Shown piece after piece: positions 17,805-27,185 of a DNA stretch of 64,000 bases. Made by a program: the position numbers and the translations under genes. Source of the DNA: Aquimarina aggregata (lineage in GTDB: Bacteria; Bacteroidota; Bacteroidia; Flavobacteriales; Flavobacteriaceae); contig NZ_LQRT01000046.1 in the NCBI RefSeq assembly GCF_001632745.1, forward strand, positions 372,001-436,000, in the 5' to 3' direction. Each line of letters starts with the position of its first letter. The stretch's first letter is position 1. Below the pieces are notes generated by a model. It did no database searches, was not told the DNA's origin, and was given only the letters and a program-made list of their open reading frames with translations.

Positions 17805-19703
17805 TTAATCTATAATCAGTTTCTTAGTAATTACTTTCTTTTTATTTTTAATCTTAATAAGGTATAAACCTTTAGCTAAATTCTGAGTATTAAAAGAAAT
17901 AATTTCTCCTTCACCTGCTTTAGTCTTTACTACCTGCCCATTAGCATTAACAATTGAAATAGTTGATCCTTTCTTAGAAGTTATGTTAACTACATTAATT
18001 GATGGATTAGGATAAACCTGAACTTTATCTGATGATATAGATTCTTTACCTTGTCTAGCGGCACAAGATCCGATTTCTTTCCATTGGTTACGAGAACACT
18101 GTGAGGTTCCTCCTGGTTTACACTTACCTGTACTATTGTTTTTTAATTCATATAACTTACCATTAAATTGAACTTTATCTCCTTTAGTGTATGTATTTGA
18201 CTTTCTCCAAACTGGCACATTTTCACAACTAGAATCACCATCACCACCCCCATCACCGTCACCGTCGGTTGGCGCTAAACCAGCAGATCCTGGAGGTGCA
18301 GGAATATTAGCATTTCTTGTTTGTCTTGGATTTTCATTAACTGTTACTGTAATGTCATCAAAAAAGTTTCCATCATCAGTTATAACTCTAAACGTTGCGG
18401 AGCCCTTTTTCAAAGCTGTCACTATTCCTGTTTTTGAGTCTATTCTTGCTACATCCATCCCTGAAACGCTATAGAATGTAAAGTTTTTGTTTGTAGCTTC
18501 CTTAGGTGCTATTACAGGTGTAATAATAGTGTTTCCTCCTACTCGTAATGGCACTTCAGACTTCTTTAAAACAACATTATTTACATCAATTTTTGGTGAA
18601 GTATCACTTATTGGCTCGAACACTTTTACATATAAAACTTGCATAGTTTGGGGAAAGAAATCTTTTGCATTTTCTAACTCTCTTGGTGATGGCATCACAA
18701 ATCTATTGCTACAAAATTGGTTGAAAGGAGCCCTAATACCTAAAGAAAGTGTAATTCTCATTGGATTAGATTCATCGGCTTCTTTTTGCCATAATACGTT
18801 TGGTTTTCTTCCTATCTCTTTACCATTTACATACCACACAATTTCCTGAGCAGTGACTAGACACCCAAAAATATTAATATCTCGAGGTTCAAACTCGTCA
18901 GTAATATTTCTTTCTGCAGCAGTGTTTTGTTTTGGTCTCCACCATCTTCTTCCGGCAGTACTGTTAATGGGCCCTACAGAAAGTCCTCCATTTTGATCTA
19001 CCGCAGGAATAAAAGCTCCTACAGGAGAGTTAAGTGAAGAGTCAAATCTTTGTCTACTCGAAGCAGATGTAATTGCATGTAAATTATGATCCATTACTTT
19101 ACGCGTAGATTGACTCGTTCCTTCTTGTGTGAGTTCGACAACATCAATTTCTTGATATCGAACCTTACCAACTGTAGAATTTGATTTTATCGAATTATAT
19201 AACCAAAAAGACGGTGAAACACCGGGAAAACCTGCACTTCCTTTTATAGCAGCTTCATAATAACCATAAACAAAACCTGGAGACGTACTTCTTAACATTC
19301 CCGATGAAAATCTAACAGGTACCATTGTAGACGATGGATTACCATTAACGCATCCATCTGGAACTCTTTTTTCAGGAAAACCAGATTCATTATACCTAGC
19401 TGTAATATACAGAGAACCTTCTCGTTGCTCAATATTTTGCTTGTTTCTCCAAACCCAACTCTGAACATTTTCTGGAGTCTTTGTCCATATCCTAGTATTA
19501 TATTTAAAGTCTGGGTCCGGAAAATTGTCATTCTTAAAAAGGTCAGATCTATCCCAACGTATTTTCCAAGATATACCTGGTTTATCGGCTTCTCCATAGG
19601 GACGAGTTCTTTCTTCGAAAGATTTTTCGTCAAATGATTGACCTATAGAATTGAATGTTGTAAACAAAATTACAACGAGTGTAAAAAAAAATTTCTTTTT
19701 CAT
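17805..19703 (-). CDS. GH16 kappa-carrageenase-like enzyme with Big-type, carbohydrate-binding and T9SS domains
   Basis: The 632-residue secreted protein has a signal peptide ending near IGQS. The GH16 domain (about 40-370) holds YGYYEAAIKGSAGFPGVSPSFWLYN, then the catalytic EIDVVE (Glu185, Asp187, Glu190) in the loop-containing ExDxxE form, and a DHNLHAI segment. This combination agrees with kappa-carrageenase (GH16_17-like). It is followed by a bacterial Ig-like domain (about 385-460), a Gly/Asp-rich linker, a small W/Y-rich module (about 500-550, YTKGDKVQFNGKLYELK) like CBM5/12, and a T9SS sorting domain (from about 565, VYPNPSINVVNI). It should cleave beta-1,4 bonds of kappa-type carrageenan outside the cell. 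It is a tandem paralogue of the gene at 20595. The 891-base upstream gap carries its promoter and the palindrome at 20490. Confidence 0.9.
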   Translation of the reverse strand: MKKKFFFTLVVILFTTFNSIGQSFDEKSFEERTRPYGEADKPGISWKIRWDRSDLFKNDNFPDPDFKYNTRIWTKTPENVQSWVWRNKQNIEQREGSLYITARYNESGFPEKRVPDGCVNGNPSSTMVPVRFSSGMLRSTSPGFVYGYYEAAIKGSAGFPGVSPSFWLYNSIKSNSTVGKVRYQEIDVVELTQEGTSQSTRKVMDHNLHAITSASSRQRFDSSLNSPVGAFIPAVDQNGGLSVGPINSTAGRRWWRPKQNTAAERNITDEFEPRDINIFGCLVTAQEIVWYVNGKEIGRKPNVLWQKEADESNPMRITLSLGIRAPFNQFCSNRFVMPSPRELENAKDFFPQTMQVLYVKVFEPISDTSPKIDVNNVVLKKSEVPLRVGGNTIITPVIAPKEATNKNFTFYSVSGMDVARIDSKTGIVTALKKGSATFRVITDDGNFFDDITVTVNENPRQTRNANIPAPPGSAGLAPTDGDGDGGGDGDSSCENVPVWRKSNTYTKGDKVQFNGKLYELKNNSTGKCKPGGTSQCSRNQWKEIGSCAARQGKESISSDKVQVYPNPSINVVNITSKKGSTISIVNANGQVVKTKAGEGEIISFNTQNLAKGLYLIKIKNKKKVITKKLIID

Positions 19704-20100
19704 TTTGATAGTTTTTGATTATAACGATAGTCTAATCATACTGTTAAAAAAAGCCACAATAATACTTGACTTTAATTAACAAAATATTGATAATTAGTTT
19801 TTTGAATAAAAACGCTTATGCTTCTAGAAATTATCTTCTAAAAACACTAAATGCTGTAAAATCCTGATTAATTAGTTTCTAAAATACTAATGAAGTGAGG
19901 GGAATGGTAAGCGAAAGGCTTAAAGTGTATTTTAAAAAAATTTACATTAAATATTTAGCTTTTTTATTTTGAGGTTTCGAACAAAATTACGTTTTCCTTA
20001 ATGCTGCATAGGTGAATATTTTAAAGGAAAAAATAAAAATCTTTAATTTAGTGTGTCATGTTTGTGTTTATTTTAAATAATCATTCAAAAATATCTTTAT

Positions 20101-20129
20101 TAAAAACATTTTACATACACCAAATTACC
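20101..20129 (-). promoter_or_regulatory. Shared GGTAA element and distal promoter of the first GH16 carrageenase
   Basis: On the minus strand the element begins GGTAATTTGGTGTATG. A perfect -7 box TATTTTTG (20086-20093) starts 36 bases after the element start. Both lie about 400 bases upstream of the ATG. The same element, box and spacing recur upstream of the paralogue at 22487. This implies an untranslated leader of about 375 bases, or a distal promoter. Confidence 0.6.
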
Positions 20130-20489
20130 TGAAAATCAGTCTATTTTATCTTCTTTTAGTTATAGAGTATCTATTAATTCAAATTAAAGCTTGAGAACAT
20201 ATTTTTATATAATCAATTCTTGAGTTCACAAAGATTAATTATATCCTGTTACTTTTCATTGGGTTTTAAATTTAATCAACTCTAATTTAAGTAAATACTA
20301 CGCTTTAATCAAACAATCATAAATAGACAGCCTTTGGGGTAAGAAATCCAATAAAACCAAAAACAAGAATACTTTCTATAATTTTTAAATTTATTAAATA
20401 ATCGCAATAATTCCATATTTGAAACAAACGTTAGCAATCCGAAAAACCCGCTGTATTCATAATCGATGAATTCTAATTCCGATTAAGGT

Positions 20490-20525
20490 AAATATCCTCG
20501 TAATTTTAAAATTACGAGGATATTT
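20490..20525. terminator. 36-base perfect palindrome downstream of the second GH16 carrageenase
   Basis: An 18-base arm (AAATATCCTCGTAATTTT) is followed immediately by its exact reverse complement. It lies 70 bases after the stop of the gene at 20595 and most likely folds into a terminator or RNA-stabilising hairpin. No T-tract follows on the minus strand. Confidence 0.55.
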
Positions 20526-20594
20526 ATGAGATTTATTAAACTATCATAACAATTATTTTGAGTGTAAAAACTAAAAAGCTTTTATTAATTCTTG

Positions 20595-22487
20595 TTAATT
20601 TATGATAAGTTTCTTAGTTACTGTTTTGTTATTCTTTTTAACTCTAACAAGATATAAACCTTTTGGCAAATCCTGTGTATCAAAAGAAGTGATATTTCCC
20701 TTGATTGTTTTTGTTCTTACCACTTTTCCTTTAGGGTTGATAATTGAAACTGTCGCTCCTTTTTTAGAAGTTATATTAACAGTATTCACAGTTGGATTAG
20801 GATACACCTCTATTTTATTATCAATAGATGATAAAGATTCTGACTTATCATTATCACATGACCCAATTTCTTTCCATTGTTTTCTTGAACACTCAGAATC
20901 TCCACCTGGTTTACACTTACCATTACTAAACATTAGCTCATATAATTTTTCATCTAGTTGAACCTTATCTCCAATAATATAAATATTAGATTTTAACCAA
21001 ATAGCTGCATTTTCGCAATTAGAACCATCTGTACCATCGCCATCACTACCAGCATCAGTTGGTACTAAACCAGCAGATCCAGGTGGGATCGGAATATTAG
21101 TATTGCTAGTTTGCCCAGGGTTTTCTGCAACGGTTACTGTAATATCATCAAAGAAGTTTCCGTCCTCTGTAATAACTCTAAAAGTTGCAGAACCTTTTTT
21201 CAAAGCAGTGACTACACCTGTCTTAGAATCTACTCTAGCTACATCCATACCTGAAACACTATAAAACGTAAAATTTTTGTTTGTTGCTTCTTTAGGGGCG
21301 ATTACTGGAGTAAGTATTGTATTTCCTCCTACACGTAATGGCACTTCAGACTGCTCTATAACCACATTATCCACAGCTACTTTTGTTGTGGCTTCACTTG
21401 TTGGTTCGAATACCTTTACATATAAAACCTGCATAGTTTGTGGAAAGAAATCTTTAGCTCTATTTAATACACTTGGATCTGGCAGTACAAATCTATTACT
21501 ACAGAATTGAGTATAAGGAGCTCTAATTCCTAACGAAAAAGTAATTCTCATAGGGTTTGATGGGTCATTTTGCCATAAAACATTTGGCTTTCTTCCTATT
21601 TCTTTACCGTTTACATACCAAACAATTTCTTGCTCAGTAACTAAACAACCAAAAATATTAATATCGCGTGGCTCAAACTCGTGTGTTTCATTCCTCTGCG
21701 CTGCAGTATTTTGCTTAGGTCTCCACCATCTTCTTCCCCCTACAGAAGCGATAGGTCCTACAGTAAGATCTCCATTAGAACCTACTCTAGGCTTATAAGC
21801 TCCGACAGGCACATTAATTGATGGGTCAAATTGTTGTACTGTTGAAGCACTAGTAATCGCATGTAAATTATGATCCATTATTTTTCTTGTTGCCGGACTT
21901 GTACCTTCTTGAGTAATTTCTACGATGTCAATTTCTGAATACCTCACCTTACCAACTGTAGAATTTGATTTTATAGTATTATACAACCAGAATGCTGGTG
22001 AAACTCCAGGGAAACCTGCACTACCTTTTACAGCTGCTTCATAATAACCGTAAACAAAATCAGGCGTAGTCCCCCTCAACATTCCTGTTGAAAATCTAAC
22101 AGGCGCAGTATTAGGATCAGGAGATCCATTTATACAGCCTTTTGAAACTCTTTTTTCTGGAAAACCAGATTCTTTATACCTAGCTGTGATAAATAAAGAT
22201 CCGTTTCGCTGTTCGATATTTTGTTTGTTTCTCCAAACCCAAGTCTGAACATCTTCAGGGGTTTTTGCCCATTTTCTCGTATCATATTTAAAATCAGGAT
22301 CCGGAAAATTATCATTTTTAAAAAGATCAGATCTATCCCAACGTATTTTCCATGAGATATCTGGATTATCTGCTTCTCCATATGGACGGGTTCTTTCTTC
22401 AAAGGTTTTCTCATCGAATCCTTGACCAATAGAATTGAATGTTACAAATAAAATTGCAACAAGTATAAAAAAATTATTTTTTTTCAT
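20595..22487 (-). CDS. GH16 kappa-carrageenase-like enzyme, tandem paralogue
   Basis: The 630-residue protein has the same architecture as the one at 17805: signal peptide, GH16 domain with EIDIVE (Glu185, Asp187, Glu190), Ig-like domain, W/Y-rich small module (IWLKSNIYIIGDKVQLDE) and T9SS sorting domain (VYPNPTVNTVNI). Identity between the two is roughly 80% by eye in the catalytic domain and lower in the linker and small module. The QKEADESN segment of the first copy is shortened here to NDPSN. It is expected to be an extracellular kappa-carrageenase or to act on a related hybrid carrageenan. Its own distal promoter with the shared element lies about 400 bases upstream. Confidence 0.9.
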   Translation of the reverse strand: MKKNNFFILVAILFVTFNSIGQGFDEKTFEERTRPYGEADNPDISWKIRWDRSDLFKNDNFPDPDFKYDTRKWAKTPEDVQTWVWRNKQNIEQRNGSLFITARYKESGFPEKRVSKGCINGSPDPNTAPVRFSTGMLRGTTPDFVYGYYEAAVKGSAGFPGVSPAFWLYNTIKSNSTVGKVRYSEIDIVEITQEGTSPATRKIMDHNLHAITSASTVQQFDPSINVPVGAYKPRVGSNGDLTVGPIASVGGRRWWRPKQNTAAQRNETHEFEPRDINIFGCLVTEQEIVWYVNGKEIGRKPNVLWQNDPSNPMRITFSLGIRAPYTQFCSNRFVLPDPSVLNRAKDFFPQTMQVLYVKVFEPTSEATTKVAVDNVVIEQSEVPLRVGGNTILTPVIAPKEATNKNFTFYSVSGMDVARVDSKTGVVTALKKGSATFRVITEDGNFFDDITVTVAENPGQTSNTNIPIPPGSAGLVPTDAGSDGDGTDGSNCENAAIWLKSNIYIIGDKVQLDEKLYELMFSNGKCKPGGDSECSRKQWKEIGSCDNDKSESLSSIDNKIEVYPNPTVNTVNITSKKGATVSIINPKGKVVRTKTIKGNITSFDTQDLPKGLYLVRVKKNNKTVTKKLIIN

Positions 22488-22888
22488 TTTAAATAGTTAA
22501 TAGGTTTTAAGATTTATGATAGTTTAATAGTTTGGTTATAAATAAATATGACGTAGTCTGTCCTTATAAAGAACAAAAGGTTATTCCCCATCTATTAGGA
22601 AATTAAGTCTGTTTCTAAAGTTTAAATTTCTAAAAACGCTAAACCATCCAAAACAATTAATAATAGATATAGACGATCAATCTTTTGGAAACGTTAAATA
22701 AATAGTACATGGAAACTAACATATTAAAGACCTTATATTAAGAATCTTAAGTTTTGTTAATTAAGAAATTTTGAGCAAAACAACTTGGTGTCTGAGACTT
22801 CTCGAGGCTAAAATATTAAGTAGGAAAAAGATAAGAGTCATTGTTTAGTTTGTACAAGTATAGTAGAGTGATACAAAACTACTTTTAT

Positions 22889-22917
22889 TAAAAACATTCG
22901 GCATACATTAAATTACC
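22889..22917 (-). promoter_or_regulatory. Shared GGTAA element and distal promoter of the second GH16 carrageenase
   Basis: On the minus strand it begins GGTAATTTAATGTATG. A perfect -7 box TAGTTTTG (22874-22881) starts 36 bases after the element start, exactly as in the paralogue. The leader to the ATG at 22487 would be about 375 bases. The rest of the 880-base gap holds the fragment at 23006 and the terminator at 23250. Confidence 0.6.
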
Positions 22918-23005
22918 AAAACACTGAATTATCTTATCATCTTTATTCGTAGAAGAACAATTAATCTACAGTAAAATTAAACAGCTAAATATAGTCTTAC
23001 CTAAG

Positions 23006-23198
23006 TTTATATTTTACATCCCTTACAGAAAAAAATAGAGATTCCTAATCCAATTATTATGTATAAAAAACCTAAGCCAATTTCTTTTGGATCATTTATT
23101 GATGGCACAGAATAATGTTTAAATTTTATAATACCTGCTATAAGAAATAAATATAAGCAAGTAATCCATAAAATCGGGATAAATGATGTACTTCTAAA
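23006..23198 (-). pseudogene. Fragment of a small membrane protein
   Basis: After a TAG at 23199-23201 the minus strand stays open for about 64 codons. It reads FIPILWITCLYLFLIAGIIKF, then SINDPKEIGLGFLYIIIGLGISIFF, ending at a TAA at 23006. That is two membrane helices with a short polar loop. There is no start codon, so I take it as the end of a degraded gene. The family is not recognised and chance is possible. Confidence 0.3.
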
Positions 23199-23249
23199 CT
23201 AAGTAAGTGTTTAAATTTTTAAGTATCATTAAACCAATATTTATAATTT

Positions 23250-23282
23250 AAAAAAAAGACTTCATATTTCTATGAAGTCTTT
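23250..23282 (-). terminator. Terminator of the long sulfatase/GH operon
   Basis: A 12-bp stem (AAAGACTTCATA / TATGAAGTCTTT) with a 4-base loop is followed by a T-run on the minus strand. It lies 87 bases after the stop of the sulfatase at 23369 and closes the minus-strand operon that begins at 45116. Confidence 0.85.
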
Positions 23283-23368
23283 AACAAACAACAAATATTT
23301 AGTATCATCAAAAAATTATCATGTTATACAGGAATTCATGAGTATTTATTGATCCAATTAAAACTCTA

Positions 23369-24886
23369 TTAATCAATACTAAATGTCTTTTCAAAATGTG
23401 GCATTTTATCTTTGGTCCACTCTTCTCCCGTTTTTTTGTTATGCCACCATTTTGGTTGAATATGTGTTTTACTCCAAGCCTCTGCTTCTAAAATTAGTTT
23501 TTTAAGAATTTTTGGATGATTAGCACTAATATCATTAGATTCTTCAATATCCTCTTCGATATTAAATAGCTCCCACTTTTGATCATTTGCTTTTACAGCT
23601 TTCCACTTTCCACTGCGTACACCGACATCACTAAAACCAGTTCTATGTCTCATAGTAAAGATATAATCACCTTGCTTTACTTCTTTGTTCATCAAAAAAC
23701 CATCCCATATATTTTTTCCGGTCAATACCTTATCAGCAGGGATTTTACTATTAGCATTGGCTAAAGCCGTAAGAGTAGGATATAAATCTAAGGCCGATAC
23801 TGGATAATTATAAATCATCCCAGAAGCTACTTTTCCTGGCCAATGAAAGAACATAGGAATTCTGAAACCTCCTTCATACACGCTTCCTTTCCCTTCTTTA
23901 AGCGGAAAGTTGTTTGCTCCTTTACTTAACTTTCCTCCATTATCACTAAAGAAAATAATAAGTGTATTCTCATATTCGCCTGTTGTTTTTAAAGCTTCAA
24001 CCATTTTACCAACCCCACGATCTACTGCATGAACCATTGCAGCATATGTACGACGATTTTTATCTTCTATGTTCGAAAACATCTCTAAATCTTCTTTTTT
24101 TGCCTCTAAAGGTGTATGAGGGGCATTGTATGACATAAATAAAAAGAAAGGGGCGTCTTTCTTAGAATATTCTTGTATAAATCGAACACCTTGATTTGAT
24201 AAAACATCTGTCAAATACTCATTGTCATCTACAACTTCTTTACCATTATGTTCTAACGGACTCAAATAATCCCATATTACTTTCGTACCCTTTGCTTTTG
24301 CTACTGCATACTTAGCTTTATAATCTGCTGGATGATAATTGTGTCCACCTCCCAGAAAACCGTAGAAATCATCAAAACCTCTATTATTCGGATGGTATTT
24401 ATCGACAGCCCCAAGATGCCATTTACCAACCAATCCAGTGCTGTATCCAGATTCTTGTAAAACTTTACTCATAAAAGTCTCACCGACGTCAATTCCTTTA
24501 CTTATTGTTTCGCTATTTGGAGGTAAGTTAAACTGAGCACCGATTGTATGTGCATAACGACCTGTCATTATACCTGCACGACTTGGTCCGCAAAATGGGT
24601 GAGGAACATATGCTGATGTTAACTTTGTTCCTGTTAAAGCCAATGCATCCAAAGCTGGTGTTTTTATATCCTTTGAACCATTGAAACCAACATCTGCATA
24701 TCCTAAATCATCACATAAAACCAATAAAATATTTGGTCGCTTTGGTGTTTCTATCACTTTAGCTACTAACTGTTTTGTTTCCTTTTTAGTATCATCTGCG
24801 CCTTCTTTTTTGGTATCATTACAAGAACTTACTATAAGGGCAATAACACTATATAATGCCACTATTTTTTTTGAATAATTCATCAT
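23369..24886 (-). CDS. S1-family sulfatase lipoprotein (S1_19-like)
   Basis: The 505-residue protein has a lipobox (LIVSSC, Cys22). The formylglycine motif is CGPSR at Cys99 (HPFCGPSRAGIMTGRYAHT). Metal-binding DD (59-60, LCDDLGYADVGFNG), GKWHLG and FSDNGG follow. The HPFCGPSR-type N-terminus resembles S1_19 sulfatases, which remove 4-O-sulfate from carrageenan oligosaccharides. It needs conversion of Cys to formylglycine; no maturase is encoded in the window. It is the last gene of the operon and sits 19 bases after the GH42-like gene. Subfamily and position specificity are inferred. Confidence 0.88.
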   Translation of the reverse strand: MMNYSKKIVALYSVIALIVSSCNDTKKEGADDTKKETKQLVAKVIETPKRPNILLVLCDDLGYADVGFNGSKDIKTPALDALALTGTKLTSAYVPHPFCGPSRAGIMTGRYAHTIGAQFNLPPNSETISKGIDVGETFMSKVLQESGYSTGLVGKWHLGAVDKYHPNNRGFDDFYGFLGGGHNYHPADYKAKYAVAKAKGTKVIWDYLSPLEHNGKEVVDDNEYLTDVLSNQGVRFIQEYSKKDAPFFLFMSYNAPHTPLEAKKEDLEMFSNIEDKNRRTYAAMVHAVDRGVGKMVEALKTTGEYENTLIIFFSDNGGKLSKGANNFPLKEGKGSVYEGGFRIPMFFHWPGKVASGMIYNYPVSALDLYPTLTALANANSKIPADKVLTGKNIWDGFLMNKEVKQGDYIFTMRHRTGFSDVGVRSGKWKAVKANDQKWELFNIEEDIEESNDISANHPKILKKLILEAEAWSKTHIQPKWWHNKKTGEEWTKDKMPHFEKTFSID

Positions 24887-24905
24887 TTAAATTTAAGTAA
24901 AGTCA

Positions 24906-27185
24906 TTAGTTTTTCAATTCCTCAATGAATAGAACGCCATAAGGTTCTATTGTTGGTTTCTCGGAAATTTGAATCCCCTTAATTTTGTCTTTAAAGTTGA
25001 TTTGACTTTTATTTTTTCTATTTTTTATAGTCAATTGTATACGTTCTTTTCCCACATTAATTATAGATAAAATTGCGTTGCCTTCTTTATTTTTAATTAA
25101 TCTCCAAATACATTTTTTAGCATCATTTCTATTATTCTCAATAATTTCTAATGAAGGTAAATTAGCATTCCTTTCTAAAATTGTAAATGCTTTCATTTTC
25201 ATTTCTTCCAAAGAATGTACAGCAATCAATTTACCGTTACTTTCGTTTAAGTTAGAAATTGGTTCATTGTATTCATTTCCCTTAAGACTAAATTCATCTA
25301 TTAGAATTGTTCCACCATTGTTTAAATATGTTTGAAGTGCTTCTAATTCATAAGAAGTAACTTGTTCTGTTTTATGAACTAGGATAACATCCCACTCAGA
25401 ATTATTAATCCTTCTAATAATCTTTTCGGTGGCAAAACCTAAAGATAATCCTTCAAAATTTAGATTTTCATACAATTCAAAAATCTCATCCATATAAGTC
25501 GATTTTTGAGTTGCATTTGTTTTGGAATAAAAAATACGAATTGGTTTACGTTGATTTTGAATTGCTGTAATATCTTCAGAAAAACGATTCAAATCTAAAA
25601 GTGTATTTTCCAATTCGAAAATCACTCGTGGTTGCTGGTTGTTTGACCCTGGATAACCTTTTCCTGTTCCCTTCCTTAATGAACCATCTACTTTTCTTGG
25701 CCAATACCAAGTTTGTGTGACATTTAATCCCAAAGTATGTGCTGCCCAATATGCTGATCTTGCATAATTAGGGTTCATATACAAATCGCGAACATGAGCA
25801 CCACTTAACAAATGACTTTCAGAATTAAAATTAATCTGTTTGGGTTGTACAGATTTTAAAAAATCGTAACCCATATATAATTCTCTCCAGCCCCAAGCAT
25901 AATCCACTTCCCAATCCCTAATCTCTTTCTTTTTATTATTGTAATGCGAAGCAATATCATTACCATTAATTTCGCTAAGTTGCGTTAACGTTTCAAAATC
26001 AATACCGGAATCTGGATCATTATCTGTAAATATTGAAGGCATAATTTTTAAATGAATCTTAGCGTTTAGATCATATTTACGAATTTCTGCTTTCATAAAC
26101 ACAAACCAATCAGTAACTCGTTCATCATTAAAAGTCGTCCAATCGTACCATTTTGCCGTTCCTCTTTCTGATAAATCTATCGGAAGAGCAGAGGATACAG
26201 CTTCAAAATTCTTAAAACTAGTGTCCCAAAGTGTATTTAGCCTTTCAATTGTTTTATGTCTTTTCTGAAGCCATTTTTTAAATTTTTGAATCGTATAGTT
26301 TGAAACATCCGCTCTAAAATATACTTTCTTTTTACCATCTGTATAGTTAGACCAACGTGGTTCGTTAGCGAGCATATAACCAAATTGGGTATATTTTGTT
26401 CCAGCTAATTTTGGCACAATTATCTTAAATAAATTAGATAACATTATTCTAGCTCCAGGATTATCAATATCATACGATGTAAAAGGAAAACCATGAAATT
26501 TAGTAAAATCATCTCCATAAGATTTTGTTGTCCATTTTGGAGGATTATGTCCAATAAACACAAAACCAGCATTATCTGATAAATTGTTTAAAAATTTATC
26601 TTTAACGTTTGAGTCCAGTGTATTTATTCCATTTTTTAATTGCACTGGATTTATATAGAAATTATTTAAATCTCCAAAATAAGTATTTAGCCTTTTTGAC
26701 CTTGGTTTCCATGTGTAATCAGATAGAAATACAGGTTTAACACCATTTAACAAACGATTATCTGATAATTTCAGCTTCGACCAATCAGGTCTTATATAAG
26801 GTGCTCTCTTATATTCTCCACTTATCAATTTTGAAGCATACTTAATAGTTTCATCAAGTAGGAGCATAACATCTTTCCGTTCAAATTCTGCTAAATCTTT
26901 AGCCATCTGTTCTGCATCTTTTTTATAAAAATGCTCAATCTTATTGATTCTGGTGTTTTCCTCAACATTTTTTTCATCCCAATTAGCAAACTCTAAAAAT
27001 GTTTCTGCAGTTGCAATTGCTAATTTTTCTTTAAATGCTGTAATATTCTGCTTCTCTAAATCTTTAATGAGTTTTTTAAGCGTCTTAATCTTTTCTTTAG
27101 CTATAACCTCATTAGATTGTGCTTGCATGTTTATGCAAGACAAGCTTAAAAAAAGTAATATCAAATATGAAAGTTTTCTTGTCAT
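24906..27185 (-). CDS. GH42/GH167-like clan GH-A glycosidase
   Basis: The 759-residue protein begins with a lipoprotein-like signal (LFLSLSC). An N-terminal helical segment of about 120 residues precedes a TIM-barrel region. The GH-A acid/base signature is LANEPRW (Asn274-Glu275), and Glu456 in NFNSESHLLS is the likely nucleophile. A Rossmann-like trimerisation-type domain (about 550-660, FYSKTNA...GGTILIDEF) and a short beta domain complete a GH42-like layout. GH42 and the related GH167 include exo-beta-galactosidases, and GH167 acts on carrageenan oligosaccharides. The ATG directly follows the stop of the DUF4380-like gene. A divergent paralogue is encoded at 38224. Confidence 0.75.
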   Translation of the reverse strand: MTRKLSYLILLFLSLSCINMQAQSNEVIAKEKIKTLKKLIKDLEKQNITAFKEKLAIATAETFLEFANWDEKNVEENTRINKIEHFYKKDAEQMAKDLAEFERKDVMLLLDETIKYASKLISGEYKRAPYIRPDWSKLKLSDNRLLNGVKPVFLSDYTWKPRSKRLNTYFGDLNNFYINPVQLKNGINTLDSNVKDKFLNNLSDNAGFVFIGHNPPKWTTKSYGDDFTKFHGFPFTSYDIDNPGARIMLSNLFKIIVPKLAGTKYTQFGYMLANEPRWSNYTDGKKKVYFRADVSNYTIQKFKKWLQKRHKTIERLNTLWDTSFKNFEAVSSALPIDLSERGTAKWYDWTTFNDERVTDWFVFMKAEIRKYDLNAKIHLKIMPSIFTDNDPDSGIDFETLTQLSEINGNDIASHYNNKKKEIRDWEVDYAWGWRELYMGYDFLKSVQPKQINFNSESHLLSGAHVRDLYMNPNYARSAYWAAHTLGLNVTQTWYWPRKVDGSLRKGTGKGYPGSNNQQPRVIFELENTLLDLNRFSEDITAIQNQRKPIRIFYSKTNATQKSTYMDEIFELYENLNFEGLSLGFATEKIIRRINNSEWDVILVHKTEQVTSYELEALQTYLNNGGTILIDEFSLKGNEYNEPISNLNESNGKLIAVHSLEEMKMKAFTILERNANLPSLEIIENNRNDAKKCIWRLIKNKEGNAILSIINVGKERIQLTIKNRKNKSQINFKDKIKGIQISEKPTIEPYGVLFIEELKN

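Noticed and set aside
17805..22487. Reading the two T9SS GH16 enzymes as beta-agarases or laminarinases
   Set aside because: The FPGVSP-type segment before EIDxVE and the DHNLHAI segment agree with kappa-carrageenases, and the surrounding pathway genes fit carrageenan.
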